64,000 bases of DNA from Rhodococcus pseudokoreensis. Its GTDB lineage: Bacteria > Actinomycetota > Actinomycetes > Mycobacteriales > Mycobacteriaceae. The DNA is taken from contig NZ_CP070619.1 in NCBI RefSeq assembly GCF_017068395.1, positions 5,766,001-5,830,000 of the forward strand, in the 5' to 3' direction. How positions within the stretch are numbered: position 1 is the first letter of the stretch; every line of letters starts with the position of its first letter. A program made the position numbers and the translations under genes. Shown in pieces: positions 1 to 9,009 of this stretch. The notes under the pieces were generated by a model that saw only the letters and a program-made list of their open reading frames with translations, made no database searches and was not told where the DNA came from.

Positions 1-188
1 AGACGAGCGCGGAACCCACCCCGCTCGTCCACGTGGACTTCGTGGTCACCGAACACGGTGCCGCGGCACTGCGCGGATGTTCCCTCGGGGAGCGTGCGCG
101 GCGCATGATCGCCGTGGCAGCACCCGAGCACCGCGAAAGGCTGGAATTCGATCTCGAGGAGTACGACCTTGCGTCCGCAACGGAGTGA
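1..188 (+). CDS. Acetyl-CoA hydrolase/4-hydroxybutyrate CoA-transferase family, C-terminal end (partial)
   Basis: Only the last 61 codons are present, read from base 3 to the TGA at 186-188; the gene starts upstream of the window. The tail contains a VVTEHGAAALRG segment followed by a LxERARRMIAVAAPEHRERL-like stretch. That pattern (VTE-G-A-LRG, then S-ERA--LI-IA-P-HRE-L) is the usual C-terminus of the acetyl-CoA hydrolase/CoA-transferase family, which moves CoA between short acyl groups in the cytosol. It ends 19 bp before the HMG-CoA lyase start, on the same strand, so the two are probably co-transcribed in an acyl-CoA degradation operon. The substrate cannot be told from this fragment. Confidence 0.75.
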   Translation, partial: TSAEPTPLVHVDFVVTEHGAAALRGCSLGERARRMIAVAAPEHRERLEFDLEEYDLASATE

Positions 189-207
189 GGGGAAAGGAGT
201 CAACGCC

Positions 208-1131
208 ATGGCACGTCCGCAGCGGGTCCAGATCCGGGAGGTCGGACCGCGTGACGGCTTCCAGAACGAACCGGAGCACATCCCGACCGACGACAAGGTG
301 CGGTTGATCAACGCTCTGGGACGGGCGGGGTTCACCCGGATCGAGGTCGCCAGTTTCGTGCGGCCGGACGTGATCCCCCAACTGGCGGACGGGGTGGAGG
401 TACTCGGTCGCATCGACGTACCCGACGACACCAAACTGATGGTGCTCGTCCCCAACAGCAAGGGGCTGGACAACGCACTGAAGGTGCGCGACAAGTTCCA
501 CGAGGTCGCGATCTTCGTCAGCGCGTCGGAGACCCACAACAAGAAGAACGTCAACCGCACGGTCGACGAGACGATGGCCGACAACGACGTCATGGCCACG
601 CGAATCGTCGCCGAGGGACTCGACTGCGCCGCGGTGATCGCGACGTCGTTCGGTTGCCCGTTCGAGGGCAAGGTCGACCTGGGACGCGTCCTCGACCTGG
701 CCGAACGGTTCGCCGAGGCCGGCGTCACCGAGATCGGATTCGGCGACACCACGGGCATGTGCAATCCGGCGTACGCGTCGGAATTCTTCGCGGCGGCGCT
801 CGACCGGCTGCCCGGCGTCGAGGTGACCGCGCACTTCCACAACACGCGTGGTCAGGGCCTCGCCAACGCGTACGCTGCACTCGAAGCAGGTTGCGCGAGC
901 TTCGAATCGAGCTTCGGGGAGCTGGGCGGCTGCCCCGTTCCGGCGGGCTCGACGGGCAATATCGCCACCGAGGATCTGGTGAGTATGTTCCACGAGATGG
1001 GCGTCGAGACGGGTCTCGACCTTCCCCGGGTCATCGAGGCCGCGCGCGAAGCTCAGACGGTGCTCGGCCGCAAGCTCACCAGTCACTCGATCGTCGCGGG
1101 CCCCATCGAATGGGCCGCGAGCCCGCGCTAA
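208..1131 (+). CDS. mvaB: Hydroxymethylglutaryl-CoA lyase
   Basis: A 307-residue TIM-barrel lyase of the HMG-CoA lyase family, which cleaves 3-hydroxy-3-methylglutaryl-CoA to acetyl-CoA and acetoacetate at the end of leucine-type degradation. The N-terminal REVGPRDGFQNE segment carries the catalytic Arg15-Asp16 pair. AHFHN (His209 and His211) supplies metal ligands, and the LGGCPVPAGSTGN segment holds the active-site loop Cys242. Length matches bacterial MvaB (about 300). The ATG at 208 was chosen because GGAAAGGAG lies 8-17 bases upstream; an earlier in-frame TTG at 169 lies inside the preceding gene. Some members of this family act on related 3-hydroxy-3-methyl acyl-CoAs, so the exact substrate is inferred. 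Confidence 0.9.
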   Translation: MARPQRVQIREVGPRDGFQNEPEHIPTDDKVRLINALGRAGFTRIEVASFVRPDVIPQLADGVEVLGRIDVPDDTKLMVLVPNSKGLDNALKVRDKFHEVAIFVSASETHNKKNVNRTVDETMADNDVMATRIVAEGLDCAAVIATSFGCPFEGKVDLGRVLDLAERFAEAGVTEIGFGDTTGMCNPAYASEFFAAALDRLPGVEVTAHFHNTRGQGLANAYAALEAGCASFESSFGELGGCPVPAGSTGNIATEDLVSMFHEMGVETGLDLPRVIEAAREAQTVLGRKLTSHSIVAGPIEWAASPR

Positions 1132-1217
1132 CCGGCGGGCGGACAACGAGAGTTGCGGACTGATGTGGGAGAAGGGCGGTCGCCGGGCACCTCTCGCACT
1201 GACACCGATGAAATGGA

Positions 1218-2216
1218 ATGACCGAAGGGCTGAATGTGGAAGCGGTAGTGTTACACGAGTTCGGAGAACCAGAGGTTTTGAAACTGGAGGCAGTCCCTGA
1301 TCCCGTCGCTAACCCGGGCTGGGTCACTGTTCGGCTGAAAGCGGCTGCCCTGAATTGGCACGACGTCCTTGTGCGACAGGGTAAATACTCCTCACCGCTT
1401 CCACATATCCTCGGCGCAGACGGCGCCGGTATCCGTACGGACACCGGCGAGGAGGTCCTCGTGCTCCCATCTCTGTGGTGGGGCGATCGTGACGCCGCGC
1501 CGAGCGAGCAATGGGAGATTCTCGGTGACCATCAGCGAGGCACCTACGCCGAGTTCGTGCGGGTCCCGCAGGAGTGCGTCGCGCCAAAGCCTCGAGGACT
1601 GAGCTGGGAACAGGCGGCGGCACTTCCCCTGGTCGGTCTGACGACCTACCGCGCCCTGTTCACGCGTGGCCGCCTTCGCGCCGACGAGAATCTCCTTGTC
1701 CTCGGTGCCGGAGGTGGTGTTGCGGCGATGGCCGTCATGCTGGCGTCCGCGATAGGCGCGAATGTCACCGTCACGTCCTCGACTACGGCCAAGATCACGC
1801 AGGCGAAGGAACTTGGCGCAGCGAACGGTGTGCTGTACACGGACCCCGACTGGCCTGATGCCGCTCGCCAACTGACTCCCGACGGACAGGGCTTCGATAT
1901 TGTTCTGGATTCCGTAGGGAACTGGACGCAGTCCATCTCGGCACTGCGCCCCGGTGGCCGGTTGGTCGTACTCGGCGCTTCGCAGAGCGAACTCGCCATC
2001 CTTGACGTTCGCCCGTTCTACTTCGGTCAGTACCAATTGATCGGGACCACGATGGGTAGCCCCAACGACTTCGCCGGGCTCATCAATTTGCTGGACGCCG
2101 AATCCATCCCCCCTGTTCCTGTCGGCGCCGTGTTCCCGCTCGCGGAAGCAGCGGCCGCTCACAAACATCTCGAGCAGGGTAGTGGATTCGGGAAGATCGT
2201 CTTGTCGCACGGCTGA
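1218..2216 (+). CDS. Zinc-independent medium-chain dehydrogenase/quinone oxidoreductase family protein
   Basis: A 332-residue MDR-superfamily oxidoreductase. It has the N-terminal GroES-like fold (ALNWHDVLVRQGKY then LGADGAG) and a Rossmann domain with VLGAGGGVAAMA near residue 165. The catalytic- and structural-zinc cysteine clusters of alcohol dehydrogenases are absent, which points to an NADPH-dependent enoyl/quinone reductase type rather than an alcohol dehydrogenase. No strong ribosome site precedes the ATG at 1218, and a GTG at 1236 in the same frame is an alternative. It stands alone between the lyase and the convergent FAD oxidase. Codon choice looks less GC-biased than its neighbours. 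The substrate is unknown. Confidence 0.75.
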   Translation: MTEGLNVEAVVLHEFGEPEVLKLEAVPDPVANPGWVTVRLKAAALNWHDVLVRQGKYSSPLPHILGADGAGIRTDTGEEVLVLPSLWWGDRDAAPSEQWEILGDHQRGTYAEFVRVPQECVAPKPRGLSWEQAAALPLVGLTTYRALFTRGRLRADENLLVLGAGGGVAAMAVMLASAIGANVTVTSSTTAKITQAKELGAANGVLYTDPDWPDAARQLTPDGQGFDIVLDSVGNWTQSISALRPGGRLVVLGASQSELAILDVRPFYFGQYQLIGTTMGSPNDFAGLINLLDAESIPPVPVGAVFPLAEAAAAHKHLEQGSGFGKIVLSHG

Positions 2217-2360
2217 CCCTGCGAACTTCGGTGGTAGCCACGACGGGCTTGACGTGAGCCTGTTGACCACGCGCCGGTATCCAATCGATGGGGCGGACGA
2301 GTAGCAAGAAGGTGCTGACTCACTCCCTTCGCCCGGCCCGCAGCGATGCGACTGCACTTC

Positions 2361-3770
2361 CTACAGCGGGTAGTGCGTCAGCACCCCCATCGGATCGTGC
2401 CGCTGCCGTAATTCTCGCAGGCGCCGGAGGTTTCCGCCGTAGGCCGCGTCGATCTCGGCGCCGGTCTCGGGGAAGCCTGGCCGGACTTCGACGCTGTAGA
2501 CGCCGGTGGTGTGCGGTGCGAGCGCGTCGAGGGTGCCGCCCGCCCACGACAGGCAGGCGGCGCCGTCGTAGGGGTCGGACCAGATCGCGTTGAGGGGGAT
2601 GTTCCACTCGCCGCCGCGACCCCAGAATGCGGTGTCCTTGTCGCCCACGTCGGCGAGCGCACCGCCGGTGTGCTGGAAGTCGATTCGACATTCCCGCGTC
2701 GGTGCCCCGCGGATCTGGGTGGCCAGGGCTTCAGCGAGTTGGGAGTCGAGGGTCGGTCCGGTGAAGACGGCCTTCCCGAAGAACGAGCCCCGGCGTTCGC
2801 CCGGTTCGGGCAGCCGGATCGGTTCCGGTTCATCGCCGTCGGCTCCGGGTGGTGCGAATTCGGGTAGCCCGGAGAGGTAGTCGCCCGAGGTCTCGGACCG
2901 GTACAGCACGCTGCCCGACACGGCGGCCACCGAGGTGGCGGCGGCCCGGGCGCGGTCGATGTCGGATGCGTCCTCGCTCGCGCACGCGGTGTAGACGAAG
3001 AGGACGGGTTCGTCGGCGGACAGTGCGCTGTAGCCGAGCACCGCGCCCATCGTCGTGTCACGCGGAAGCGTCGGGGCGATACGGAAATAGGTGGCGAGCG
3101 CTTCGAGTCCGAGCACCATCCGGTCGACCCACACCGGGCCCTGCGGATGCGTGCGCAGCACCGCCGACGTGACGACACCGAAGCACGGTGCGCAACCCCG
3201 GACCGCCCACCACAGATCGGCCTCGTCGCCGGTGCTGGCATCGGACAGGTGGACGACTTCGCCGGAGGGCAGCACGAGTTCGACCTCGAGTAGCTGATCG
3301 ACGGTCAACCCGAGACTGCGGGTGAGGTATCCGACGCCGCCGCGGGTGACGAGACCGAAACCCGCATGCCCGACGATCCCCACCGGCACCACCCGGCCGG
3401 TGGGGGCGAGGGCGTCCAGCATGGTTCCCACGGTGGCGCCGCCGGCCACGACCACTCGATCGTCCTCGGGCCGCGCCGTGTTCATCTGGGCAGACAGGTC
3501 GAGCATGACGGCGTCGTCGGCGACGCAGTTGGAACTCAGCCCGCCGCCGCGGACGGTGACGGTGCCACCCGTCCGGTGCACGACCCGCATGACGGTGGAC
3601 ACTTCCTCCACGCACTCCGGTTCGACGACGCAGGACGGGCGGCGTCGCGCGGCGTCGGGAAAGAAGACTCTGCCCAGTGCCGCGCGGTAGTCGTCGGTGC
3701 CCGGCAAATGAACCCGGTACGGGAGCACCGCCTTCAGCTGCGCGACACATTCCGCGGATGGTGAACTCAC
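2361..3770 (-). CDS. FAD-binding oxidase (PCMH/berberine-bridge type) lacking covalent flavin residues
   Basis: A 469-residue flavin oxidoreductase: FAD-binding PCMH domain (roughly residues 40-220), substrate domain, and the C-terminal berberine-bridge segment ending NLRRLRELRQRHDPMGVL. The usual R-S-GGHS motif reads VRGGGLSSN, so the His that links FAD covalently is Leu78. The second site (normally G-C-x-x-V-G) reads GIVGHAGFG with no Cys. The flavin is therefore probably held non-covalently. The GTG start has AGGAGG five bases upstream, and the gene follows the L,D-transpeptidase stop by 9 bp, so the two form an operon. Substrate unknown; sugars, alcohols and phenolics are typical for the family. 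Confidence 0.82.
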   Translation of the reverse strand: MSSPSAECVAQLKAVLPYRVHLPGTDDYRAALGRVFFPDAARRRPSCVVEPECVEEVSTVMRVVHRTGGTVTVRGGGLSSNCVADDAVMLDLSAQMNTARPEDDRVVVAGGATVGTMLDALAPTGRVVPVGIVGHAGFGLVTRGGVGYLTRSLGLTVDQLLEVELVLPSGEVVHLSDASTGDEADLWWAVRGCAPCFGVVTSAVLRTHPQGPVWVDRMVLGLEALATYFRIAPTLPRDTTMGAVLGYSALSADEPVLFVYTACASEDASDIDRARAAATSVAAVSGSVLYRSETSGDYLSGLPEFAPPGADGDEPEPIRLPEPGERRGSFFGKAVFTGPTLDSQLAEALATQIRGAPTRECRIDFQHTGGALADVGDKDTAFWGRGGEWNIPLNAIWSDPYDGAACLSWAGGTLDALAPHTTGVYSVEVRPGFPETGAEIDAAYGGNLRRLRELRQRHDPMGVLTHYPL

Positions 3771-3779
3771 GAGCGCCTC

Positions 3780-4976
3780 CTATCCGGTTGCGTTACCTGC
3801 CTGCCACTCGGCCCACGGAACTTCCCAGTCTCCGTATGTGTCCCACACGGGCAGGATCGGTCCGCCCGAATTGGTGATCTCGACGACGTCGCCGATACCG
3901 AAGTGGTCGAACATCCACTGGGCGTTGGCCGGAGCCAGGTTCACGCAGCCGTGCGAGACGTTGCTGCTGCCCTGATCGCCGACCGACCACGGCGCCGAGT
4001 GCACGAACTCGCCGTCGTTCGAGATGCGGAGGTTCAGGTCGACCTTCTCGCGGTAGTAGTCGGGGTCGCCCGCGCAGACGCCGTACGTGCAGGAGTCCAT
4101 GATGATGCTCTGCTGCCTGTCGGAGACCACGTGCGGGCCCTCGTGCGAGGGGTGGTCGGGGGAGCCGAGACTCATCGGCATCGAGGTTTCCTGGACACCG
4201 TTGTGGAACACGGTGAGCACCTCGCTGGCTCCGTCCGCCTTGGCGACCCACGAGTCGTGCACGGTGTAGTCGGCGGCATTGTTCTCGGCGCCGAAGACGC
4301 CGTCGCCCAGGTCGATGCCGAACACGTCCGCCTCGACGTGAATCTTGGTTCCCGGCGCCCAATAGTTCGCGGCCCGATAGTGCGCGTTCTGATCGTCGGT
4401 CCAGTACCAGGCCCCGGGCTGCGGCGGTGTCGTCGTCACGTGCAGTCGCTCCTGCACCGCGGCCTTGTTGGTGACCGGCGAGGTGAACTGGAACACCATG
4501 GGCTGGCCGACGCCGATGCCCGTATCCGCGACGACCTCGGGCGCCGGGACGACGTTCGCGTACGCGGTGGAGCCGGGCGTCATCGTCGTCACCGTGAACG
4601 TCTGCTCGACGGGTGCGCCGTCGGGGTTCACCGCGTCGGCCACGACCGTGTACGTGGACTCGAATCCGAGGGGCGCGCTGCTCGTCCAACTCGTGCCGTC
4701 GGGGGCGAGGGCACCGGCAAGCGGTGCGCCGGCGTCCGCGGGATTCGTGACCGTCACGGTGGTCAGCCGGCCTCCCGTGGCGGTGACCACGATCGGGGTG
4801 GTCGGGTTGATCGGCGCGCCGTCGGCCGCGGGGACGGCAATCGTGGCGGGCGCGGCCTGGGTGGTGGTCGGGGGTTCCGAGGTGCCGGTGTCTCCGATGG
4901 TGCATGCCGTGGCCAGGAACGTCAGGGCCACCACTGCAACGATGCCGGCTGTCCGTGTGCGGAGAGTCACGACCAC
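3780..4976 (-). CDS. L,D-transpeptidase lipoprotein (YkuD domain with Ig-like domains)
   Basis: A 398-residue cell-wall enzyme close in size to mycobacterial LdtMt2 (408). A signal peptide ends in the lipobox LATAC (Cys25), so the protein is an exported lipoprotein. A Thr/Pro-rich linker and two Ig-like domains (about residues 45-235) precede the YkuD catalytic domain, whose active-site motif SHGCVN places the nucleophile at Cys344. Such enzymes form 3-3 cross-links between meso-diaminopimelate residues of peptidoglycan and are inhibited by carbapenems. It is the first gene of a two-gene unit with the FAD oxidase and is divergent from the MarR regulator. Confidence 0.93.
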   Translation of the reverse strand: MVVTLRTRTAGIVAVVALTFLATACTIGDTGTSEPPTTTQAAPATIAVPAADGAPINPTTPIVVTATGGRLTTVTVTNPADAGAPLAGALAPDGTSWTSSAPLGFESTYTVVADAVNPDGAPVEQTFTVTTMTPGSTAYANVVPAPEVVADTGIGVGQPMVFQFTSPVTNKAAVQERLHVTTTPPQPGAWYWTDDQNAHYRAANYWAPGTKIHVEADVFGIDLGDGVFGAENNAADYTVHDSWVAKADGASEVLTVFHNGVQETSMPMSLGSPDHPSHEGPHVVSDRQQSIIMDSCTYGVCAGDPDYYREKVDLNLRISNDGEFVHSAPWSVGDQGSSNVSHGCVNLAPANAQWMFDHFGIGDVVEITNSGGPILPVWDTYGDWEVPWAEWQAGNATG

Positions 4977-5158
4977 CTTCTTTCGGATCTCGATCAGCGT
5001 TCGCCGTCCTCATACTGCCAGCGATCGGCTTGGAGTTTCCTGTCAGACACTCGCCGACCCCGCCCGACCTGGATGAATCCGGCCGCCCACGACGATTTAG
5101 GCAGCTGTGCTGGCAATATTCCCGGCAGTGGGCGCACGTAGTTACTGCAGGTGGGCGT

Positions 5159-5187
5159 TTGACCAGCGAAAATAAAACAGCTAGACT
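5159..5187 (+). promoter_or_regulatory. Promoter of the marR-MFS unit
   Basis: TTGACC (5159-5164), a 17-base AT-rich spacer and TAGACT (5182-5187) form a good sigma-70-type promoter, with a start expected near 5194 and the coding start at 5225. A short TAG-N5-CTA inverted pair (5182-5192) covers the -10 element and could be part of an autoregulatory MarR site, but its symmetry is weak. Confidence 0.55.
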
Positions 5188-5224
5188 GGCTAATGAAATT
5201 GCTTGGCGAACGAGAGGCGAACGC

Positions 5225-5680
5225 ATGGACGAGAAGGCTGATCGACTCCGTGAGGACGTCGTCATGTTCACCCGACGCATCCGGACCCAGCGGTCGGGGC
5301 ACCTGCTCACGCCCTCGCAGTTGCAGGCCCTTGCGCATCTCGACCGGGAAGGTCCGATGAGCGCCCGCGCCCTCGCCGATCTCGAGCAGGTGGCGCCGCA
5401 GTCCATCGCGCGGACCGTCTCGATCCTCGAGGACTCCGGGATGGTATCCCGCACCGTGGACCCCCAGGACGCACGGGCGAGCATCGTCGCGATCACCGGG
5501 CAGGGATTGCAGACCCTCACCGCCGACCGGTCGCGGCGGAGCGAATGGCTCTCGGCCGCGCTCGCCACCGAATGCACCGAGGCCGAACGCGACCTCCTCT
5601 TCATCGCCGGACGGCTACTCCGCCGACTCGCAGCAACCCCCGAGTCGGCGCCGCAGCGGGAGTCACTGATGAACTCGTGA
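5225..5680 (+). CDS. MarR-family transcriptional regulator
   Basis: A 151-residue winged-helix regulator. The recognition region reads MSARALADLEQVAPQSIARTV, followed by the wing segment SRTVDPQDARAS, the standard MarR D-x-R wing. Such proteins repress neighbouring efflux or stress genes and release DNA when a small phenolic or drug-like ligand binds. The ATG at 5225 has GAGAGG upstream; the longer open frame has no ribosome site. Its TGA overlaps the GTG of the MFS exporter (GTGA), so the pair is translationally coupled and the exporter is the likely target. Confidence 0.88.
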   Translation: MDEKADRLREDVVMFTRRIRTQRSGHLLTPSQLQALAHLDREGPMSARALADLEQVAPQSIARTVSILEDSGMVSRTVDPQDARASIVAITGQGLQTLTADRSRRSEWLSAALATECTEAERDLLFIAGRLLRRLAATPESAPQRESLMNS

Positions 5681-7101
5681 GCGCGACCGTTGCCGACACC
5701 GCTGTCGCGCAGAAGTCGCCGTCCGTACCGTTCCGGGTCAGCGGATCCGTCGCCACCGGGAGCATCCTCCAACCCCTGAACTCCTCGATGATCGCGGTGG
5801 CGATCGTCGGCATCGCCGCCCAGTTCGGCTCCTCGTCCGGCATCACCTGGGTGATCTCCGCGCTCTACATCGCCACCGCCGTCACCGCGCCGATGGCGGG
5901 GAAACTCGGCGCCCTCCTCGGAGCGCGGAAGGTGTACCTCGGGGGCCTCGCCCTCGTGGCGCTGGGCTCCGTGGCAGGTCTGCTCGCACCGACGGTCGGC
6001 TGGCTGATCTTCTCCCGGATCCTCGTCGGAATCGGAACCGCCACCCAGTATCCCAACGCGATGACGATGATTCGCGGGTACGCGGAACGGCACGGTGCGC
6101 AACCGCGCACCGCGATCACGACCCTCGCGATCTGCAGCCAGGCCGTCGTGGCACTCGGCCCGACGCTCGGCGGATTGCTGGTGGGGGCGTTCGGCTGGCA
6201 GTCGATCATGTGGATCAACCTCCCGATCGTCCTGTTCAGCGCAGTGGCAGTCACGAAGTTCGCGAACGTCGGCTTCGTCGGCGGGATGTCGGTCAGCCGA
6301 CGCCAACTGGTGCACGCGCTCGACGTCGTCGGGGTCCTGCTGTTCCTCGCGCTCGTCTCGTCCACGATGCTGTTCCTGCTGTCGGTCACCACGGACCCGG
6401 TGTGGTGGCTGATCCCCGTGTGGGCGCTGGTGCTGGCGTTGTTCGTCCAGTGGGAACGCCGGGCGGACGAACCGTTCATCGACGTTCGGGCACTGGCCCG
6501 GAACCGCGCGCTCAGCGCGACCCTCGCCCGGACCCTCCTCACCTACACGGCCTTCTACTGCGTCTTCTTCGGAATCCCACAGTGGCTGCAGTACTCCCGG
6601 GGGATGGGCGCCACCGAGGCGGGGCTGACGATGCTTCCCGTCGCCGTTGTCGGTATCGGCTCCACGCTGCTCGCGTCCCGGACGTACCGGCGGCACGGGG
6701 TGCGCCGAACGCTCACCGTCGGGACGTGCGCGCTGCTGGTCGGCGGGGTGCTCCTTGCCTCGGTGGAAAGCAGTACCGCGCCGATCGTCGTGCTGCTGAT
6801 GGTGGCGGCGGTGCTGGGAATCCCCAACGGATTCAACAACATCGGCAATCAGAATCTGATCAGCTCGGTCACGTCCGTCGAGGAAGTGGGCACGGCGATC
6901 GGGATGTACCGCACTGTGCAGTACATCGGGGCGAACCTGTCGGCCGTCGTGCTGCAGGCTACCGCCGGTCACGTCATCGGCGACGACGGACTGCACCGCA
7001 CGGGATGGTTCATCGCCATCGCGGGTGTTCTCCTCCTCGCCGGAGTCCTGATGTCGCGGAACATGGGCGACCACCGGTCGACGATCGCGTCGACGGCTTA
7101 G
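5677..7101 (+). CDS. MFS drug-type exporter (DHA2-like)
   Basis: A 474-residue membrane protein with many hydrophobic helices. It carries family motifs of proton-driven multidrug exporters: LNSSMIAVAI in helix 1, LGARKVYLGGLALVALGS in the loop 2-3 region, and RILVGIGTATQYPNAM in helix 4. The length is compatible with the 14-helix DHA2 group. The GTG start at 5677 overlaps the marR stop by four bases. The context (MarR repressor immediately upstream, same transcript) supports efflux of a toxic small molecule that the MarR protein senses. The substrate cannot be read from sequence. Confidence 0.85.
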   Translation: MSATVADTAVAQKSPSVPFRVSGSVATGSILQPLNSSMIAVAIVGIAAQFGSSSGITWVISALYIATAVTAPMAGKLGALLGARKVYLGGLALVALGSVAGLLAPTVGWLIFSRILVGIGTATQYPNAMTMIRGYAERHGAQPRTAITTLAICSQAVVALGPTLGGLLVGAFGWQSIMWINLPIVLFSAVAVTKFANVGFVGGMSVSRRQLVHALDVVGVLLFLALVSSTMLFLLSVTTDPVWWLIPVWALVLALFVQWERRADEPFIDVRALARNRALSATLARTLLTYTAFYCVFFGIPQWLQYSRGMGATEAGLTMLPVAVVGIGSTLLASRTYRRHGVRRTLTVGTCALLVGGVLLASVESSTAPIVVLLMVAAVLGIPNGFNNIGNQNLISSVTSVEEVGTAIGMYRTVQYIGANLSAVVLQATAGHVIGDDGLHRTGWFIAIAGVLLLAGVLMSRNMGDHRSTIASTA

Positions 7102-7640
7102 CAATCGATTTCAGGTCGAAACCTCCCGGGGGCAGTATCGCAGCGACCTCACGCCGACTCGACGACCGCTGTGAGATGCGTGCCGACTGTTCGTACTGGA
7201 GGAGTACCCGCGCGGAGTCCGGGAACGGCGGTGAACGTTTCCCGCTGTGAGGGTGACGGACCTCCTGGCGTGGCGGCCACCTGTGCACTTCCATAAGATA
7301 AGAGCCGGGTGAGCGCAAGGCAGGCACCGTGTCCAGGTGGAGGGCTGATTTGCGAATTGGTATAAGAATTTGAGCCTAAGATCAAACGGCCGTGGGAGTA
7401 TGACGGGATGCAACCGTCTGGATTTACCGCACGAAAGGACTTCCGCGAGGGCGAGGTGATACTTGTTCGCTCTGACCGCGGCAGCGGCGGACGTGTTGGA
7501 CGGGCGAAGCGCATGGCTCCAGCCGCTCCCGGCGTCCGCCGGACAACGACTTCTGGCCCCGCCTGTTAAGAATGAGCGGCAATCAGATGGTTGCCTTCCA
7601 TTATCCCCAGCTCGATATCGCTGATCAGGAGTATTGCGAC
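7102..7640. other. Non-coding stretch with no recognised gene
   Basis: This 539-base gap follows the exporter. Open frames on both strands are arginine/serine-rich shadows with no family resemblance. An AT-rich patch with TATAAG at 7361-7366 could be a promoter element for the downstream hydrolase, but no matching -35 box is convincing. Base composition is less GC-rich than the exporter before it. I see no repeat ends or RNA gene. Confidence 0.5.
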
Positions 7641-8525
7641 ATGATCGAAGAACCGGTCCGACTCGATGTGGCAAGCACCGAGGGAGTCGCGTTGGCGTCG
7701 TATCGATGGGAACCTGCAGGGCACCCGCGGGGAATCGTCCAGATCGCCCACGGCGTGGGCGAACATGCACGCCGCTACGCCCCACTCGCGCGCGCCCTCA
7801 CCGAACAGGGTTTCGTCGTATATTCACACGACCACCGCGGACATGGCGCCACCGCTGCAAGTCCGTCCGACTTCGGCAAGCTGGGGGTAAGCGGATGGGG
7901 CGCACTCGTCGACGACCTCGGCAGAGTGGGTGCATTCGCCAGGCATGAGCACCCGACTTTACCCCTGGTGCTGATTGCGCATAGCCTCGGTTCCTTTGCA
8001 GCTCAGCAATATCTTCTCGACCACAGCGTGGAGGTCGACGTGGTCGTCCTCTCCGGTACCGCAGCGATCGACCTCCTCGAACCGGCGATGAACCTGGACG
8101 AACCTATGGACCTGTCGACTTTCAACGCAGCGTTTCAGTCTCCCCGCACCGATTTCGACTGGCTGACCCGCGACGAGGACCAGGTCGACCAATACATCGC
8201 AGACCCCCTCTGCGGTTTCGGACTCGACATCGACGGCGCCAAGTCGATGTTCCAGGGTGCTCGCCAGATCGCGGATCCTCAACGGGTAGCGAGCATGCGC
8301 AGCGAGCTTCCCGTGTACATCGTTGTCGGGGAGATGGATCCAGTCAACGGTCAACTCGCGTTAGTCCACGCGTTGGTCGAAAGATATCGTCAGGCCGGAC
8401 TTACCGACGTCACCCTCAGAACGTATTCGGGTGCACGTCACGAGGTGTTCACTGAAACCAATCGCGAGGAGGTCGTCAGCGAAATGATTGCGTGGTTGAA
8501 CAAAGTTCTGCACACCGCCGAGTGA
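7641..8525 (+). CDS. Alpha/beta hydrolase, monoacylglycerol-lipase-like
   Basis: A 294-residue serine hydrolase of the Hydrolase_4 group. It has QIAHGVGEHARRYAPLA at the oxyanion region, YSHDHRGHGAT, and the nucleophile elbow AHSLGS (Ser115). The likely acid lies in VVGEMDPVNG and the His in SGARHEVF. This arrangement matches bacterial monoacylglycerol lipases (about 280 residues), which cleave glycerol or other esters in the cytosol. The ATG at 7641 was preferred because CAGGAG lies 9 bases before it; an in-frame ATG at 7572 would add 23 residues. It begins the atypical-composition stretch that also holds the transposase remnant. Confidence 0.85.
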   Translation: MIEEPVRLDVASTEGVALASYRWEPAGHPRGIVQIAHGVGEHARRYAPLARALTEQGFVVYSHDHRGHGATAASPSDFGKLGVSGWGALVDDLGRVGAFARHEHPTLPLVLIAHSLGSFAAQQYLLDHSVEVDVVVLSGTAAIDLLEPAMNLDEPMDLSTFNAAFQSPRTDFDWLTRDEDQVDQYIADPLCGFGLDIDGAKSMFQGARQIADPQRVASMRSELPVYIVVGEMDPVNGQLALVHALVERYRQAGLTDVTLRTYSGARHEVFTETNREEVVSEMIAWLNKVLHTAE

Positions 8526-8694
8526 TGCGCCACCTCTGAAGTTCGGTACCGGTGGCCCGTTGCGCCACACTGCGTCCTTTCGGCTTCCCGAGTCGCCATT
8601 TCGATCGCCGCAACGCGAAACCGGTACCGGATTGTCGTCACTGCCGCGAACCATCATCCCTGGACTGGACCGGATAGACGGGTCGACTACACTG

Positions 8695-8979
8695 CCGCGC
8701 CGGAAGGTGATCCGGGCGCGCGCCTTGCTGTGGGCGGGAGACGGGGTGGCCAATGCCGAGATGGCCCGGCGTTGTCAGGTGACACCGGAAGTGTTGCGGC
8801 GCTGACGCTCTCGGTTCGCAGAAGCGGGAGCTTTCGGGGTCGGGACGGTCGCGAAGGGGCGAAGCCGCAAACCGAGTTTGCCAGCGGGCACGGTCGAAGA
8901 GGTTGTCGAAAACTCTCGAGGTGAAGCGGTGACCACCACAGCGAACGGGTCGGCTGGAGCTATTTCGAGGGGTGAATGA
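8695..8979 (+). pseudogene. IS630-type transposase N-terminal remnant with in-frame stop
   Basis: The frame reads RRKVIRARALLWAGDGVANA, then EMARRCQVTPEVLRR, then a TGA at 8803-8805 where family members have Trp. It resumes in the same frame as RSRFAEAGAFGVGTVAKG, RSRKPSLPAGTVEEVVEN and a degraded tail, to a TGA at 8977-8979. This is the helix-turn-helix and linker of IS630-type transposases (usual pattern ARIVLLAADG-SNAEIARRLGV--TVR-WR-RF). The DDE catalytic domain is missing and no inverted terminal repeats were found, so it is a dead fragment. It indicates past insertion between the two hydrolase genes. Confidence 0.78.
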
Positions 8980-9009
8980 CCTGGGCGCTCGGCGATGAAC
9001 AATATCCCG

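Noticed and set aside
3793..7104. A 1103-codon open frame on the minus strand
   Set aside because: It is Arg/His/Asp-rich, spans three well-supported genes on both strands and matches no family; it is a high-GC shadow frame.
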